From assembly GCF_001653235.2 (NCBI RefSeq), contig NC_035790.1, positions 2,232,001 through 2,296,000 of the forward strand: a DNA stretch of 64,000 bases, given 5' to 3'. This document shows, piece after piece, positions 14,185-26,740 of the stretch. Position numbers and translations under genes: made by a program. Position 1 is the first letter of the stretch, and each line of letters starts with the position of its first letter. Under the pieces are notes generated by a model. It was not told where the DNA came from. It did no database searches and saw only the letters and a program-made list of their open reading frames with translations. Origin of the DNA: Pochonia chlamydosporia 170. Lineage: Eukaryota; Ascomycota; Sordariomycetes; Hypocreales; Clavicipitaceae.

Positions 14185-14809
14185 ACTACAAAACTATTTT
14201 TGTCTTTTTGAAAACCAAAAAAGGATGAGAATTTGTTTTTTGTCAGTTCACTAGTTTCAGAAGCGAGGGACTTGGAGGTAGAAGGGGCGTGTGTGGAAGT
14301 GCTAGCGCGGTGTGGTACCGAAAAGGAACGGGGTCGTTTTTAACGGTGCGGCAACGGGTTGTAGAAACGGGAAACGGGTTCTCCGAACACATAGGGCTGG
14401 TTTGGCCAATTGCATTTGGAAGTTGACAGGCATCGGTCACATCTTGGCGTCTGTAATCAGGTTTTACAGTCAAAAAATCAAACGAGCATAAATGAAGAGT
14501 TCTACCAGGACACCTGGTGAGCCGTGATGATGATCCAAAACACACAAATCCGAGGAATCAACTGTCCCAGTATCCGTATTAGAAGATGTCGTGTTCAGTG
14601 ATGTGTGACTTCATCTCTCGCCCCAGTCGATAGAGAGCTCTCAAAGGCCAAAGATGGCGATTTATTTGGATTTTGCAATTTGTTTCATTCATCACTTCCT
14701 TATATGCCATTTTCATTCTAATCTACAATGTAGCACAATTATGCCATATTACTTTTTACCACCACTATTCGACATGCCACAACTTTCCATTCCACATGCT
14801 ATGCATCCC
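14185..14809. other. Convergent 3' region of RPL6 and DPP III
   Basis: About 625 bp with two facing 3' untranslated regions. I see no gene or repeat in it. Confidence 0.65.
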
Positions 14810-17216
14810 TTACAAATCTCTGTCAACCCAGCTCTGGATGATGCCGACAAGACTGGGATCGTAGTGCTTGATAGAGACCTTGCCAGTAGATTCATCCAGG
14901 GTCGTGTTGGCCTGCACAAACACCTTACGAGGCTGCTTATTTTCAAGGACAACATTTCGAACCTTTGTGCCCCAGAAGTCAAGGTCAACCTTTGTCATCT
15001 CATTATAGAATTTGGTACCAGTCTCAACATCAGCAGTAGACTTGTAAACATGAAGTTTCTGCAGGTAGTCGGCGACGGCTTTGCGACCAGTGGTGAGAAT
15101 CTTGGATCGATCGAGATGAATAGTCAGATCAGAGAGGTCTTCCTTGGTATAGTGCAGCTTGCAGAAATCGTCTCCGGCCTCGAGGAAACACTTGAGAATA
15201 GAGAAGCGAGCTTGGCTGTGAGCCTGTCCCCACTTCTGGCTCTTAGGGTCCCATAACTCCGTAGATGCAAGACCAGCGCGAGCCATAGACAGATACGAAG
15301 CATACAAGACATCGCCGGCCTCGCCATCCATATTCAAGCTACCATCTCCGAAGCCAAAGATTTTTAGAACAGGGAACTCGCAGCTAAGGTGCATAGCAAC
15401 CAGTTCCGCCCGGCACTCCTCATATGAGGCGGCAAGACTGCCAAAGACAGAGCCCCAGGTTTGGCCAGGCTTATACCATGTCGTAATGGGTTTCTGGGTG
15501 ACCGGACTAACGGGGGGGTTCTCCTTGTCAAAGTTGAATACTCCTGGTGAGGTTTCTTGGAGAAGTTTACCGCAGCCGTGACCTTTGCGAAATGAGTTAG
15601 TTGACAAAACGTTCCCGGGAGCATAGTGATTGCACTACTTACCAGTCAACTCGTGAAGACCGACTTGAGCCTCGAAGGCGGCGTCACGGTACTTCCTATA
15701 GAGTTCCAAGTCCTCATCACGGATGAAAGGGATTTTCTCATTCGGCGCTTTGGCACTGAGAACGTTACCGAGCGATACATTCTTGAACCCCTCGGTCTGA
15801 CGAATGTCGTCATAGTTGGGAATATTGATACCAGCAGGGATACCGGATCCAGCAAAAGTCATAACCTCCAATGATGTAAAATCAGGAGACAGGAACTTGT
15901 CCTTTTCAAAGTCTTTGCCCCAAGGAAGGAGAGGAATGAGAGTAGGAGCAGCAGCAACGAGTTCGCCAAAAGCACGAGTACGCTCCAGGTTGACCATGGA
16001 TGCGAAACCCTCCCACTCGCCACGCACACCAGCAGGATCACGGTAAGTCTCCACGAACCCAATATTACACTCAACCATAGGGCCCTTGTCCTTGATCCAG
16101 TCTCTCTGGGAGTCCTTGTAGGCTTCAAGAGAGCCGGTCTCAAATGACTTATTGTAATTGAGGTGCATACTTTTTTGAGTATCATTGTCAGCATTGTCGG
16201 CTGCCTCCTTCATGTAGGCAGCAATGCTCTTCATCTCACTGGCATAGTCGCCATATACGAGTCTAATCTTCTTTCCCTGCAAGGCACCGTCCTCAACAGT
16301 GAATTCTGTGTCTTTACCAATATCACCGCCCTCGGCAGGAACACTGGTGACGGCGGACGCGATGAGGATCTCAAATGATCCGTCGGCATTTTTGCGTAGT
16401 CTATTGTTCTCGGGCAGCAACCCTTTCTTCTCCATCCACGCGGAAACGTTCTCAATGTCGTCCTTTGTGATGCTGGGAGAGTCAGGATAATAGGTGGTCA
16501 TGTGGCCGGCATCGATGAAGCCGAGATGTAGCAAACCAGGCTTGTCGTGGCTGAAGATGCCGCCATTGGTCGCCTTGTAAAACTCGGTCGCCTCGGAGGA
16601 GGTTGCAGCTAAAGCAGCGACAGTTTTCTCGCTACATCTGGGCAGAAACTTTGAGTCGCCAAAGCTCTTATAATTTCCATTATTACCAAGAAACATGGCC
16701 GCATACTCCAAGAAGCTGGTAAGTTCGGTCTCATCAACACCAGCCTTCTTGCCCAGAGCGTCCCAATCGCCATTGCAGCTCTTGTGCAAAGTGAGAATCA
16801 GGTCATAGATGGGCTCAGACTCGGGAGAGATTTGTCGAAGGACAATTCTGGTGCCGGCAAAGCAAGCTCTATTACGGCAGTCAATAAGAGTCAACGCTTG
16901 AGACGAGGTCACCATGTAAGTACACTTACTTGCTTATAAAATGAGCATAGCGCTTTTGCTTGTCATTGAGAGCCTCAAAATGGTTCTCGATTTCCAGTCT
17001 GACGACGGATGGCGGTTGGTCGGCGAGAAAGTGCTTGAGATCTGTGGAAGCCATGGTGGCCATGGTGGACGAAAATTGTCGAGAAGCGAGTGAGCTGAGG
17101 CAAAAGGGAGCAGTACGACGCACGGGAGGTGGTCGACTAGATATTGAGGTCCTAAAAACGGCTGGTCTCACGGAAGAAGATAACCTTCGAAGGACTGCGG
17201 CCGGAGTGAGGGACAT
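14810..17216 (-). CDS. Dipeptidyl peptidase III (zinc exopeptidase, family M49)
   Basis: Three exons: 17216-16930 (or starting at 17063/17054), 16868-15643 and 15582-14810. The product is 761 aa from the first ATG or 710 aa from the ATG at 17063. The M49 zinc motif HELTGH is created exactly across the second intron (HELTG | GHGCGK), and the second motif EECRAE follows about 50 residues later. The enzyme removes dipeptides from the N-termini of short peptides. The first 51 residues of the long form (MSLTPAAVLRR... RQFSST) have eight Arg and no acidic residue, as in a mitochondrial presequence. That ATG has poor context, whereas the ATGs at 17063 and 17054 both lie in ACCATGG. Introns are 61 and 60 bp. 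I annotated the longest form; the cytosolic form is at least as likely. Confidence 0.93.
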
Positions 17217-20200
17217 GAAGAAATCGAGAATGGCTGAGACGCGCAGCCAGACACCAGACCTTATAAAGACCAGCTGTGCAGCTTCCCCTCCAATATTTTC
17301 CCCTCTTACGACTGCAGACTGGATATGGACCGTTGACCTCAATGAGTGTGATTCGGCTTGCTATTGGCGATTGGCGGTGCAAAGCTTGGTCTGGTCTGGT
17401 CGCTTTCTCGCGGCACCAAAAGTGCCTGAGTGGCTCCTTCGCCTGCCTCGGAGCGTGAGTCTACTAAGGCCACAACGGTTCAGCGCAGGCCAAATGGAGG
17501 CTGAAGGCGCCTCTGATAGGCTCTTGCCCGTTGTCATTGTGCACGAAAGCCTCTGAAGGCGGGGGAAGCGCAGGCGACCTCGCCATTTCGCTCTGGCTAG
17601 CACTTTCCTGGGTGGCCGACATGCCTATTGCGGCTAGTTCAACAGGCACCATTTCAGGGTCCCAACCAGTTGATGAGAGGGGGCATATGATGTCCGGTCC
17701 GTTTGATCTGACAATTGGGATGGAAAAGGTTTTCTGTAATGGCTATTGACATGATAGACACAATATTTATTTGTGCTTGTCACATATATGGTATAGATCA
17801 ATATCTCTACATATCAATTGTTACCGGCCAGAAGTAAATTTTCGTCGTCAGGGCGAGCCTGACAGTCAAAAGCTGGAAGGAGCACACGACATCTCCTTCC
17901 TCTTTCCCCCAGGGACATGTTGTAAACACGGTTGAAGTACCCTGTGGCGGGACCGTTCACTTCAACATCAATTTCCTCACCGTCGAACTTTTGTATCTTT
18001 GTCGAATTTAGCCTCTCTTTGATTGTTAATATCTGCATACTCTACCAATTTGCCAAACAAATTTCTATACAGGACTGTGTCGACAGCCATCGTGATCCAT
18101 AGGCAGCACCACACTTATGGTTCTTCTAGGGTAGCCCGCAATCAATGTCCGTTTCTGTCGTCAAGGAGCAAGCCTTCACCAATGTACGAGTCTAATAATC
18201 CCCCTTGGTCGTGTGAAGGCTCCTCGGATATATCTTTGAAGCTTTGGAGCCAATGGCAAGATTATGGAGGTTGATACAACTACCGCCAATAAAATTCCAA
18301 GGCACAGGGAATATTTGACGTGAGAGAACACGAATAGCTCTGGGCCGTTTCCCAAGTCCCCGTGGGTAGAACATCTCCAAGAAGCCTTCGCACAACAAAT
18401 GGGCTAGAAATAGGGAAATATACGGCCATCGAATCAGCGCAGCCATTTGGACTTAGCCACGACGTGGAATGTTAAGCCAACAACAACGACTTGGAGTTCC
18501 TAAGGGTTGGTCATTGGCACTCTACGGACCTCCAGCCCAGGGCTGATCGGGGCGTGACGTATGGAATATTTGGCTGTCAAAGGCCACCCACGACCATCCA
18601 ATGTAGCAATTCTCTAAGTCGTTACCATTCATGGATCTGATACACCTGGCCCCTGCCTGTTTACCGAAGTGCGAGCTCTCCCAGCTAATTCCACGTGGCT
18701 CCGGCCCGGGTGGGTTCAGTTGTGTGACGCCGGGTCGACCACAGGTGTGCAGTTTTCTGGTACATACCTAGCTGGTGCAAGATCGTTGTTGGCCTCGTAC
18801 TGGCTTCATTCCCGAGAAATTTTCAGTCTCGATCAAGCGGTTTTGTTTCAAAAGAACGTCTTGTCACCCCGAGGTTTGTTTCCGGACAAATGGTTCAACT
18901 GACAGTGCGTAGCCTGAACGGACCCTCATGGCAACCATCCACAAGATTCATAACCCAGTGTCTTATTAAGAACTCTTGAGAAGTGTCGGAAACAGACGGC
19001 TGATGGACGGATGGTGTCACAAAGAATTACTCGGTCAGAGGCTGTACGAGAATAATGCCCAGGTACGGATTTACCTGGCAATTTTGAACACAACTTACCA
19101 ATGAGCTATGGTCTTCTACATGCTTTTCTGGAGTCTTTACATTATTCACATTGTTCAACATCTGCAGTGCTACGGCGACAGGATGGGTTTTAAGACGAAA
19201 AGATGCCATTTGCACTATCTTTGGCATCTCCTCTCTGTTTCTTGGACTCGCTTGTAACACGCCAACTAATGCAAGCTAACAGGTTGGTAGGCAGCGGTCC
19301 TTCCCGTGCCTTTCAGCTCCGAACTAGCGGCCGCAAGCCTGAACAGTGAAGCAGACGCTACGAAAACCGACATCAAGCAACTCGTCATGATGAGATATGT
19401 TCTAAGCGTGTTTCGACTGGCCGTGGCGTCAACATGGCGATATTACAAGCCACCTGGGACAAATACCCAACATACCCCCACGCCGCTCAATCAATTTTTC
19501 ACGCTCAAACAGGGCTGGGGCTTGCATGTAGGCCGTCCATGGCCCCACGCGGCAGATTCGGCGTTTGCTGATCAAGTTGAGTTGCCGATGGCAAATGTGA
19601 AGTCAGCTATGTCACACTACTTGTCTGGTCTCCTGCTGGCTTCAAGAGGTGGTCTTCCTGGCGGTGTAGATAGTGAGTGTGGTAAGCGGATTCGCAGCCG
19701 GCCATATTGAAGAGCCGGCTCGTCTAATAAATGCTCCTGTTGGCTCATTTGGGATCGAGCACAGCTAATCAACTTTCTTGTCGTGTCCAAGTCTGACGCA
19801 CGGGTTCGCAGATGGTCAATAGCCGATGTACCAATACCTGCCTTGGTATGCCCTGTTGCCTAACCCAGTATTCACCGGCGGCGCAAACCTGCAAGATCGA
19901 TTGCGCCACTACTGCTTTGGTTTTTTACAATGCGTTACTTCGCTTGTCGCTGGTCACAACACACCGTCCACAATTCTCCAGCAAGACTAGCCACCCGCAG
20001 CGGCGTGTCACTGAGCTTGTGGAGTGAAGAAAGGAGGATGTCTTCTAGTGTCAGAGCGCTTTCAATCGAGAAAACGGAGAGAAACAGTCGCGAGGCATCT
20101 CCTGCATGGGTTAAAGTGTCTTTCCCAACAGCCAAGACAGCTCGCAAGGATGCAGGATTGATGGAACAGTGACCGAGGTCAGCTGCCACGTACCGGAAGA

Positions 20201-22020
20201 GCTCCCGGCAGCCCAGTTCGGCGGGTCAAGTTTCGCGTAATGGCTGGAGGCAACAGTCGAGTCCAGGCTGTGTTGGCAATCTGGAAGTGTCGGCCGGGAA
20301 CAATTTGCCAAACATGAGTCTCGGAACCAAATCATGGAGAGAGACATCCTGCGAGTCCTGTCAACCCGGCTTCGGGGAGAGGCCGCGTGCTGGACATCAG
20401 ACAAGACATGGCAAAACGTTGTCAGTGGAACCACAGGGCTTCCGCAGTCCAGTCTGGTCCAACTACGAACCAGACATTATCTCCACGCCCAAACTGACCT
20501 GACCCGCTATGTTGCGTGGTTTGGGTTCGTTCTGCTGCGAACGTGGAAGTTGTTAGGCTCGTGCTGATATGCAGACCCAAGTTGTCATCCGTGCAAGGCG
20601 GGCCAGAACTATACCGCGCTGGGGCTGAGAAAAGGAAACACCCAATATCGGCACAACAAGCAGCTTTGGGCAATTGATGCAGCTTCGACCAGCAGCCATG
20701 ACCATTTTGGTCCATAGCCTCGGCCACTTTTGAAGCTGTTCTATGCATGTCTACTGAAGGATGTATCGCGACATTTGCTTTCAATTGCCAAAACTCGGGG
20801 TTGCGCATCATCCTGGAAGCCTTACTGCCCCCCGTAATGAACAACTGCGCGTTGGTCCTTGGATCCATGTCGAGGAGATGAAGAAAAAGCAAGACCCGAT
20901 GCACCGGCTGGCCCCTGCCCCATGCACCAGGCAAGGATGCCCACGGCCGACGACGACATGACCAGACCCATGTGGTTTAAACTGTCAAAACTAGTCAGGC
21001 AATTGGTTGCAAAATGCTACCAATAGCCACCAGATGCCAAAGCAGACAATGCCATGGCATGGCACGACCGCAAAAAGAGACCTTTAGCCAGACGACGACC
21101 AGGTCGAACTTGGACGTCCATCCACACATCCACACAACCTCAGCCCCGGTTGATTCTCAGTGGCCCTAGCTCCAGAATCGAAAATTATCTTTTTAACTAG
21201 GGCCAGGCCTGTCTTGTCCGGTTTGGAGAGTACGTCTGGTGTGACACGCCCACGGGCCCCCCACTCCCCTCCCTGATGATGGATGCCCTGGACTCGGTAC
21301 TCCATATTCGCTCGTCATGGTCATGGTCGGGTTTGGTCTGGTGCTCAGTGCGCCGCTGAGCAAGTTCTGAAGGTATTTAACAGTGTAGTGTCTGGTCGAA
21401 GTCACGGAGGCGATTGCGGCGCGCATTCTCCAGTCTAGTCTGTCCTGCCCCATCAATTTTCTCCCTGTCCGGCGACGGCCATCGAAAGCCGGCACTACGA
21501 CAAGTTTCTTACCTCTTCCCTCCCCCCGTTCTCTCAAATCCCGGGCTTGTTTGTTAGTTCTTAATCAATTTACTGGGGACAACGGGAATCTTCCAACCTG
21601 TTTGCCCCTCTGCTTTAAAGCAAGCCCTTGCCTACTTCCGAAGTATTCGAGGTTCTTATTGATTTCTCTTCTTCTTGCCTCCCCACTACGATACGAGGTC
21701 AACCATAGTCCGTTTTTGGTCGTGACCATTTCCCACTTGAGCGCGACCTTCAGTTTCTTGAACTTTTCCTATATCTTCTCCAACATCAAGCAACCAACCT
21801 TTCTATCGTGCTGCCATAATCGGCTGTACATTCCAAGCTTGACTTTGTCTTCAATACAACTCTTGCGGGAAGCTCTGTCGTCGAACACGCCTGGCCCGAC
21901 GCTGCCCACTCTCCGGGAATCAAAACTACGTCTTTTCGACTGTGTCACCGTTCTTGCGTGACACCCACGTCATTATTGCAACTCTGAATCGGTCAATTCT
22001 CCCCTAACATCAGCAGCGGA
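17217..22020. other. 4.8 kb gene-poor stretch between DPP III and gluconokinase
   Basis: No convincing gene. It holds many ACCAGAC/GTCTGGT words (17253, 17389, 17394, 19623, 20452, 20469, 20961, 21234, 21336, 21390). Two short minus-strand ORFs (18446-18192 and 18038-17814) have no recognisable domain. The right end (about 21540-22020) is pyrimidine-rich and is probably the gluconokinase leader. Confidence 0.55.
17261..17266 (-). promoter_or_regulatory. TATA-like element of DPP III flanked by ACCAGAC words
   Basis: On the minus strand CTTTATAAGG lies about 45 nt upstream of the first DPP III ATG and 200 nt upstream of the strong ATGs. It is immediately followed by GGTCTGGTGTCTGG. A start site 25-35 nt downstream would give a very short leader before the first ATG. 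Confidence 0.45.
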
Positions 22021-22757
22021 ATGTTGTCATACGATAGCGCGATGCCCAACGGGCAAGACCAGGCGGCCACTGTGCCATTGCCCTCATCCTCCGTCAAGCC
22101 CGTTACGGCCACTGCTGCTGGCACTGTGGTGGCTAATGGCCAGACTCATCACCAGCGGCAACACCACCTTTGGTTGGTTACTGGCCCTGCAGGAAGCGGC
22201 AAGACGACTGTAGCTGAGCACCTGGCGACTGCGCTCCAACTTCCGTACATTGAGGGTGACCTTGTAAGTTGGAAAAGTGCCAGAAGAGTGGCTGACGTAT
22301 GTTGACTAACTCTGTCGTACAGTATCATCCCAAGGCCAATATCGACAAGATGAGCGCTGGCATTCCTCTTACCGATTCCGATCGCTGGGATTGGCTTACT
22401 GAACTACGGAAGCAGTCCAACAGCCGCATCCACGATGGTGCCGAGGGAGTCGTTGTTGCCTGTTCCGCTCTCAAGCTTAAATATAGAGACGTAATTCGAG
22501 TGGCTGCGTACTGGGACCGCACACTCGTAATCCACTTCATCTTTCTCTATGCACCCGCTGAGCTGATCTTGGAACGTGTCGCTGCTCGCAAGGGTCATTA
22601 TATGGGGGCCAACATGGTCAAAAGCCAGTTCGACATTTTGGAACGCCCAAGGGAGGATGAAGTTGACGTCATCACAGTTGATGCTAGCGGCGACGTTGAA
22701 GATGTTAAAGAAGACGCTCTGGAGAAGGTCAGGGCATTACTGGCTGCGGAAGGGTAA
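22021..22757 (+). CDS. Gluconokinase (GntK family)
   Basis: Two exons: 22021-22263 and 22323-22757, giving 225 aa. A ~48-residue Ala/Thr/Gln-rich N-terminus precedes the kinase fold. The P-loop GPAGSGKTT starts at residue 55. The EGDLYHPKANIDKM block, made across the intron, matches the gluconate-kinase EGD-HP-NI-KM signature. CSALKLKYRDVIR and RKGHYMG (lid) follow. The enzyme phosphorylates D-gluconate to 6-phosphogluconate, feeding the pentose phosphate pathway. An alternative start is the ATG at 22042 (MPNGQD). The intron is 59 bp with a CTAAC branch site. Confidence 0.93.
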
Positions 22758-24535
22758 ACGAACAAGTCAACTTCTTTTTACCGGCCAATGGCTTCTCATG
22801 CGCTTGTTCCCCTCCCCCCGGTTCTTTTTCTTTCTGATATCACAATGGAGCTGACAGGAGCTGCTTCAACGTGAGGGGAGAGTCGTTGGTTACGCATAGG
22901 CATGGGCTCTTCGAGTGATTTCATGCAGCGTCTGATTTACATGCAAGTCTGTTTTTTTTTTGGATATTGTTTTAATTGCATTTTGCGGCGTTTGTAAGCC
23001 GTCGGACTTTCTCCTTCAAGATATCACCGCTGAGCAACGGATGTGCGAGGTTCGTTCAGCCAAAAAGAAGGTTAAAGCGATAGATATATACATCAGGATA
23101 AGAGCTACAGTCTGCAAAGACTACCAGACCACCACACCTCAGGCAACGTCATTTGTCGACATTTCTTGGTTGGTCGCCATCACCATTGGGTCATACGTTT
23201 GTGTGGTTTCGGGGGGGGAGGAATGGGAAAGGGAAAGGGGAAGGGAAATAAAAAGGTCAACGGGACCAGACCAGACCATACCAAGTGGGAAAACACTGGT
23301 ACTGGCACAGCTTGGCGGCAGCGTGTTTGGAGATATGCACACGAAGCAATAAGCGTGGTAATACGTATTTCAAAACAGGATATGCAGAGGAGAGGATATC
23401 AATCAATCTTGGCAGCGAATCAATCACGGGCTTGAAAGGACCGGACGGTGTTTGAGCTACTCACCAATGCTATTTCGTCTGTGCATGTGAACTGAGACAG
23501 ACACATGCGCAACTGCATCAAAGACTGACCGACCTTGACGCCTTCTTCAACACCAAGGGTTGTCTGGTAGTCAAGGCGGTTTAGTCTGGTTAGTCAAGGA
23601 AGCCAATGCGTAAACATTAAAGGGCGCATACAGTCGCATACAGTCAGCCGTCCAGATATGCAGCTCATATTAGGCCGTGACGACATTGCCCAATGCTGGC
23701 TGCATGCAGCACGCATCCAAATCCGGGGGATGCGGCAATTGATGTCATTGCCCTGGGTATTGGATGATATGACACTTATTCAGTATGTCCCTTTGTTCGG
23801 TTGCAATGCATGCATGTGCATGTTGGCTGTGGGGCGGTTGGTCCCGTGTCGGGCTGCATTGTCATGCTGCCTTACCCTGCAGGCGCGTCGTGATTGAGAA
23901 ACACGGGCACGGGGGTGGTCACGTTGCGTGGGAAGCTGTGCGTGAATGCAAGTAATTGAAAATTGAATTGAAGGGGGACCGGAGTGTGCATTGGGTGTGG
24001 ATTTATTGACGAGTTGACCTTGACGTAGTTGGAGGAGGGGAGGGAGGGGGAAACGTTGATGACTTGGATGAATACCTAATTAGTTGACCGGTGGCTTAGG
24101 ATGGAAATGATGGTGAATTAGACCATTTCATTTCTGCCAAGGATTTGCAATGGTGTGGATGGGAGCGAGGTTATGTGCTGTAATATTGCTGGATAGTCTG
24201 GATATGCGCGTTGATCAGATGGCCATAACCTGACGGGGAGAGGCGTACAGCGAATGACTTCGAAATTAGTTGACATTATATTGTTGAGAGAGTGTGGTAT
24301 CAACAACGGTAGACAGACTGCCAAACGACCAATTCTTAGTCCATACTCCGCATTTAATACAAGCCGCCATCTCGTGACACTCCAACATAATCACTTTCGG
24401 CAGAAACCAAAGGGCGTATTCACGCTGCGGCTCGCCAGATGAACCATGATTCACACCCATGCCGCTGCCCAACTTGAACTTGAACCTTTTTGCAGTCTTA
24501 TTCTATTCATTCATTCTACAACGCCCACAGCGCAT
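22758..24535. other. Convergent gene-free region between gluconokinase and E2
   Basis: About 1.8 kb with no recognisable gene. It contains ACCAGAC/GTCTGGT words at 23123, 23265, 23270, 23562 and 23584, a purine-rich GGGAAAGGG tract near 23215-23250, and AT-rich DNA to the right. Confidence 0.6.
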
Positions 24536-26085
24536 CTACCGTAAATGCATAACCATAATATCCGGCTCCTCAACCACCCTCCTCACCACATCCGCCGCCC
24601 TCGCCATAGTCGCCCCGTCCACGACCCTATGATCAGCGCTCCAGCTAAAATTGCACACATGCTTCTTGACGACATTATCATTCTCATCAAACGCAGGCAC
24701 CGTCCTCATGCGGCCAATGCCCAGAATAGAAACCTCCTTCTCCACAATCACGGGGCTCAAATACGTGCCGCCGATGTTCCCAATGTTGGACACGGTAATC
24801 GTGCCGCCGGACATGTCTGCCGGCGCCAGTTTGCCCTGCTGAGCCAGCTTCTGCAATCGCACCAACTCCGTGGCAATGGAGATGATGTTGCGGGAGCCGA
24901 CATCCTTGATGACAGGGACGAGGAGACCCTGCGGCGTGTCCATGGCCACGCCGATGTTGTGCTGGGACCGCATGATGAGGGACGGTTTGCTGCCGGCGTC
25001 GGCGTCCACCTCCACACGGGCATTGAGAATGGGGAACTGGTACAGGGCCATGGAGACGGCCTTGATGATGAAGGGTAGGTAGGAGAGTTTGTCGGGCTGG
25101 CCGTCTTGCACGACGGACGTGGAGAGGACCTTGTTGAGGCGGGTGCGGAGGGCGACGAGATCTGAAAAGTCAATCTCGTCGGCGTAGAGGAAGTGCGGGA
25201 TGTTGAGGGATCGCGTCATGCTCTTGAACATCATTTGCTGGGTTTGGCTGAGCGGTGCTCTGGTTTCTGTCTGAACCCCCGGCGTGCCGGTTGGCAAAGG
25301 AGCAGACGGCGTTGATGTGCTACCGCCTTCTTCTCTGTTCTTGACGAACTTGTAAATGTCCTCCTTGAGGACTCTGCCGTCCTTCCCGGTGCCGTCAATC
25401 TCAATGATGTCAATGTTGAGTTCCTTGGAGAGGTGTCGCACCGCAGGGGTCGCCAACGCCGCCATCTTGCCCTTGGGCTTTGGTGCGGACGGCGCATCGC
25501 TAGCCGGTGCGGCACTGCTTTGAGATTCGGATGGCGAGGGTGTGGATGGTGTTGATGCCTGTGGTTGTTCTTGGCTGGGCGCTGGAGTCTCTGGCTCTAC
25601 CTCCCCCTCAATGTCGATATCGACAAACGGCTTGCCGACCTTGGCCATTTCTCCGGCGTCGTAGTACAACTTCTTGACCGTGCCTGTGAAACGGCTTGTG
25701 ATTTCTACGGACGCCTTGTCGCTTTGCACCTCGCATAGCGGTGAGAACTCTTCGACGCGGGCGCCGGGCTCGACGAACCATTGAATGACTTCACACTCGA
25801 CAATGCCTTGTCAATGATAAGATGTTAGCCGTGGCGTTCTATCGCGTAATATTGCTTCCATGTCGTGGTGCCCCGCCCTTGGAACAACACCACACATAAG
25901 AGGAACGCACCTTCACCAATATCCGCCAGCAGCACAGGCTTCACGGCGTATAATCTCCTTGACTCCGTGAACCACCGGGGTGTCGATGCTCCTGCCATTG
26001 TGCCCCTCCCCATGGCCATGTTGCCAATGGTCTTGGAAGTCTGCAACTGCCTCCGCAGCACTCTCGAGCCGCGTTGTAGAAACAT
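24536..26085 (-). CDS. Branched-chain 2-oxoacid dehydrogenase E2 (dihydrolipoamide acyltransferase)
   Basis: Two exons: 26085-25911 and 25806-24536, giving 481 aa. A mitochondrial presequence covers roughly residues 1-46. The lipoyl domain has its lipoyl-lysine at K89 in EVQSDKASVEI, which is the branched-chain E2 form rather than the pyruvate form. A Pro/Ser linker leads to the peripheral subunit-binding domain (about residues 176-212, ending GKDGRVLKEDIYKF). The catalytic 2-oxoacid acyltransferase domain carries the active-site HRVVDG (His451, Asp455). It transfers branched acyl groups to CoA in leucine, isoleucine and valine breakdown in the mitochondrial matrix. The start is the first true ATG before the presequence. 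The intron is 104 bp. Confidence 0.95.
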
Positions 26086-26740
26086 GGTGTCTTGTCGGCT
26101 TGCCTTGCCTGGCAATTGGAATTTTCCTGGGGCAAAGTGCTGTTAAAATCCGGCAATTCCGAAGAGCTTGAGTAAAAGAATCAACGGGGCACAGAGGTTG
26201 GTAAGAGACGAAACGGAAAAGTGAAAACAGACGACTACAGATAAAAAGACGGCTTTGTGTAGGACGTTGTTGAATAGGCCGAGTATAGCATGGCTTAAGT
26301 CGGCATTGGCGGGTCCATGGTTGAGCCGCCGCGAATAGCCGAGTCTGGGGGAGATTTGCGCTCAGATTTTGATGGATTGATGACATATGGACTGGGGACT
26401 GGTCAGTGGTCAGTGCCTTTCGGTTGCAGCTGCCACTACCCACTGCCCACTGCCCACTGAGTCCAGGAACCAATCCATTCGATTTGGTCAGCAGTGCACC
26501 AATGGACCAGATGTCTGGTGCTGGTTTGACAAGGCAAGGCCGGGCCACGGAGACTTGGCCGAGTGGCACGCTCCAGGTCATCTTTGGGGAGCTAAACTGC
26601 CACACTCTAGCCTGACCGCCTGCCTGCAATGGCCAAACGACTGACGACCTGGCCAAAAATTTACGGAGCACTGAACGGTGCATCGTCATAACGACTTGAG
26701 CACATTCCGGGACTACCACACCCCGTCCAGATCTTGCGAC
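26086..26740. other. Divergent promoter region of the E2 gene and ATP10
   Basis: 655 bp shared by two genes for mitochondrial proteins. It contains a 7-bp tandem repeat (26433-26460) and a GTCTGGT word at 26513. No gene is seen. Confidence 0.65.
26433..26460. repeat. Four tandem copies of a 7-bp unit (CCACTGC-like)
   Basis: CCACTAC, CCACTGC, CCACTGC and CCACTGA follow one another without spacing. It lies in the shared E2/ATP10 promoter, so a regulatory role is possible but unproven. Confidence 0.75.

Noticed and set aside
17217..22020. Transposon remnant in the gene-poor stretch
   Set aside because: I found no terminal inverted repeats, long terminal repeats, target duplications or transposase/reverse-transcriptase fragments.
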